Shown one piece after another: positions 62,645 through 64,000 of a DNA stretch of 64,000 nucleotides. The stretch is from Silene latifolia (taxonomy: Eukaryota; Streptophyta; Magnoliopsida; Caryophyllales; Caryophyllaceae): contig NC_133534.1 of assembly GCF_048544455.1 (NCBI RefSeq), positions 33,976,217 to 34,040,216 on the forward strand, written 5' to 3'. Numbering within the stretch: the first letter of the stretch is position 1; every line of letters begins with the position of its first letter. The translations under genes and the position numbers were made by a program. The notes beneath the pieces are model-generated. The model had not been told where the DNA came from. It saw nothing but the letters and a program-made list of their open reading frames with translations, and ran no database searches.

Positions 62645-63530
62645 ATGTTGCCGGGGGCCGTAAATCGCGCCGGCGGATCGAATAGCAAGTCCGCCTCTGA
62701 GCGGATAGGAGTAGTCAATATCGTCATCGGGGACAACGAGAGCGGCGGATCCGCTAATGAGCACAAACGGCCCCAGGATGAACCTTATCCGGCCATTAAC
62801 TTTGTGCCCAACACAGCGACCCCCGCTCCCAGCATCCCAGACATGACCATCGGACAAGGGGACTACGAGGGAGTCGCCGCCCTTCATAGCGACCCTCTTA
62901 CAGTCCGCCTAGACATAGCCAACCACCTGGTGAAGGGGTGCCTAATTGACACAGGCGCCTACACGAATGTTATGAACAGAGAATGCTTTCTCGGCCTCGG
63001 CCCGAGGATTGAAAATTTGAGCCCCCGCACCAACCCGTTATACGGTTTTTAGGGCCGGCCTGGTACCCCGGGGTCAATCGGTTTGCGGTGAGGTTCGGGA
63101 AGGGAGGTGCGGCCAAGAACGTTATGTCTAAATTCGTAGTCATCGACGGTACACCTGCCTACGACGTACTCATAGGCCGGATCACTTTGAGCGAGATCGA
63201 CGCTGTAATATCCATCCGGGCCCTGACATTGATGTATGTCTCGGACCGGGGGGAGGCACATAAGCTCATCTCGGAAAAAGAGGAAGATCCCGGTTTGTGG
63301 GAGGTTCACGCTAACGGCCTATCCGCGGCAAATAGCTCAGGAGCCGGCATCCTTATCATCAGCCCAAACGGGGATGAGTTTGAGTACGCCTTGAAATTCA
63401 CCTTCTCGGCCTCGAACAATGAGTCCGAATACGAGGCGGTGATAACCGGAGTCGAGCTAGCCAGGGCTGCCGGAGCAGAACACATTGTGTTAAAATCGAC
63501 TCGCCATGGTCACCAACCAAATCAGAGGAG
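62645..63530 (+). pseudogene. Protease and RNase H-like parts of the Retand-like element
   Basis: The protease shows the active-site phrase CLIDTGAYTNVMNRE near 62940. Further on, GAGILIISPNGDEFEYALKF and NNESEYEAVITGVELARA are the RNase H-type fold known in Tat elements. Fossil, broken. Confidence 0.75.
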
Positions 63531-64000
63531 AGTATGAGGCTCGGGACGACGGAATGGTAAGGTACCTAGAGAGGGTAAAAGCCGACGTAGCAAAATTAAA
63601 ATCTTTCCAGATCCAGTGTGTCCCCAGATCCGAGAACAACCGGGCCGACGCGCTCTCCAAACTGGCCAGCTCAACTATCAAGAATGTCAGCCGAACCGTG
63701 CTGGTAGACATCAGGAACGCGAAAAGCATCACTGAGACCGTCGGCATGGTGGGTAACACGAGACCGAGACAACGTGGATGACTCGATAATGAGATACAAA
63801 CTTACGGGTGAGTTCTTGGGAGGGCCGCAATCCCTCGGCCAAAATAAAAGGATCGCCGCGGTACGTTGTTCGAAGGAGAACTGTACAGAAGATCCGTAAT
63901 AAGACCACTCTTGAAGTGTGTCGGTCCGGCCGACGCAGAGCTGATACTGACAGAAATCCACGAAGGCATCTGTGGACATCACATGGGGGCAAGAACACTA

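Larger units (their letters stand above)
60409..64000 (+). mobile_element. Retand-like Ty3/Gypsy (Tat lineage) element, 5' part
   Basis: The element starts with its 5' LTR, followed by a primer-binding site, gag, zinc knuckle, protease and RNase H-like sequence, and runs off the window at 64000. The LTR family is the same as at 5128-5724. It is a broken fossil with several breaks. The left end interrupts the 20-bp array of the MULE, so it inserted after that element. Confidence 0.88.

Overview
This is a stretch of a flowering-plant nuclear genome: spliced genes with GT-AG introns, plant-only gene families (a ROP GTPase and an F-group bZIP), and dense nested plant transposons. A Ty3/Gypsy element of the Ogre/Tat lineage with an antisense ORF and internal tandem repeats resembles Retand of Silene, and one chromovirus LTR carries repeated ACTCGGCCGAGTA palindromes. 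I infer Caryophyllales, perhaps Caryophyllaceae; this is not proven.

Layout. 1-5724: 3' part of a Retand-like Tat element (about 165-bp tandem repeats, antisense ORF, 3' LTR). 5725-14900: two fossil copies of one caulimovirus-type pararetrovirus, head to head, forming an inverted repeat with arms of about 2.75 kb. 14900-22010: three TIR elements in a row, bounded by long (TA)n runs, the first full of 104-bp tandem repeats. 22010-25400: a CACTA terminus, two Helitron 3' ends, MITEs. 25418-31284: MCM10, 11 coding exons, 422 aa, with an E2F-type site upstream and an intron 5 swollen by a SINE, a Helitron end and two Stowaway MITEs. 31285-35460: a hAT-type element inside a Stowaway, with another Helitron end. 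35462-42024: a decayed Copia element (minus strand) holding a chromovirus remnant. 43343-46261: a type I ROP/RAC GTPase, 7 coding exons, 198 aa, CaaX box CSIL. 48364-49089: a zinc-sensing bZIP19/23-like factor. 50436-55319: a young Copia fossil. 57131-60178: a Mutator-like transposase pseudogene joined to an OTU-type cysteine protease domain. 60409-64000: 5' part of a second Retand-like element.

Only MCM10 (replication initiation), ROP (polarity and signalling) and bZIP19/23 (zinc-deficiency response) look like working host genes. All are on the + strand and they share no pathway. The rest is transposon and viral fossil material. The most unusual items are the OTU-bearing MULE, the chain of (TA)n-bounded TIR elements, the pararetrovirus inverted repeat, and the resemblance between the Retand-like 3' tandem repeat and the family's gag.
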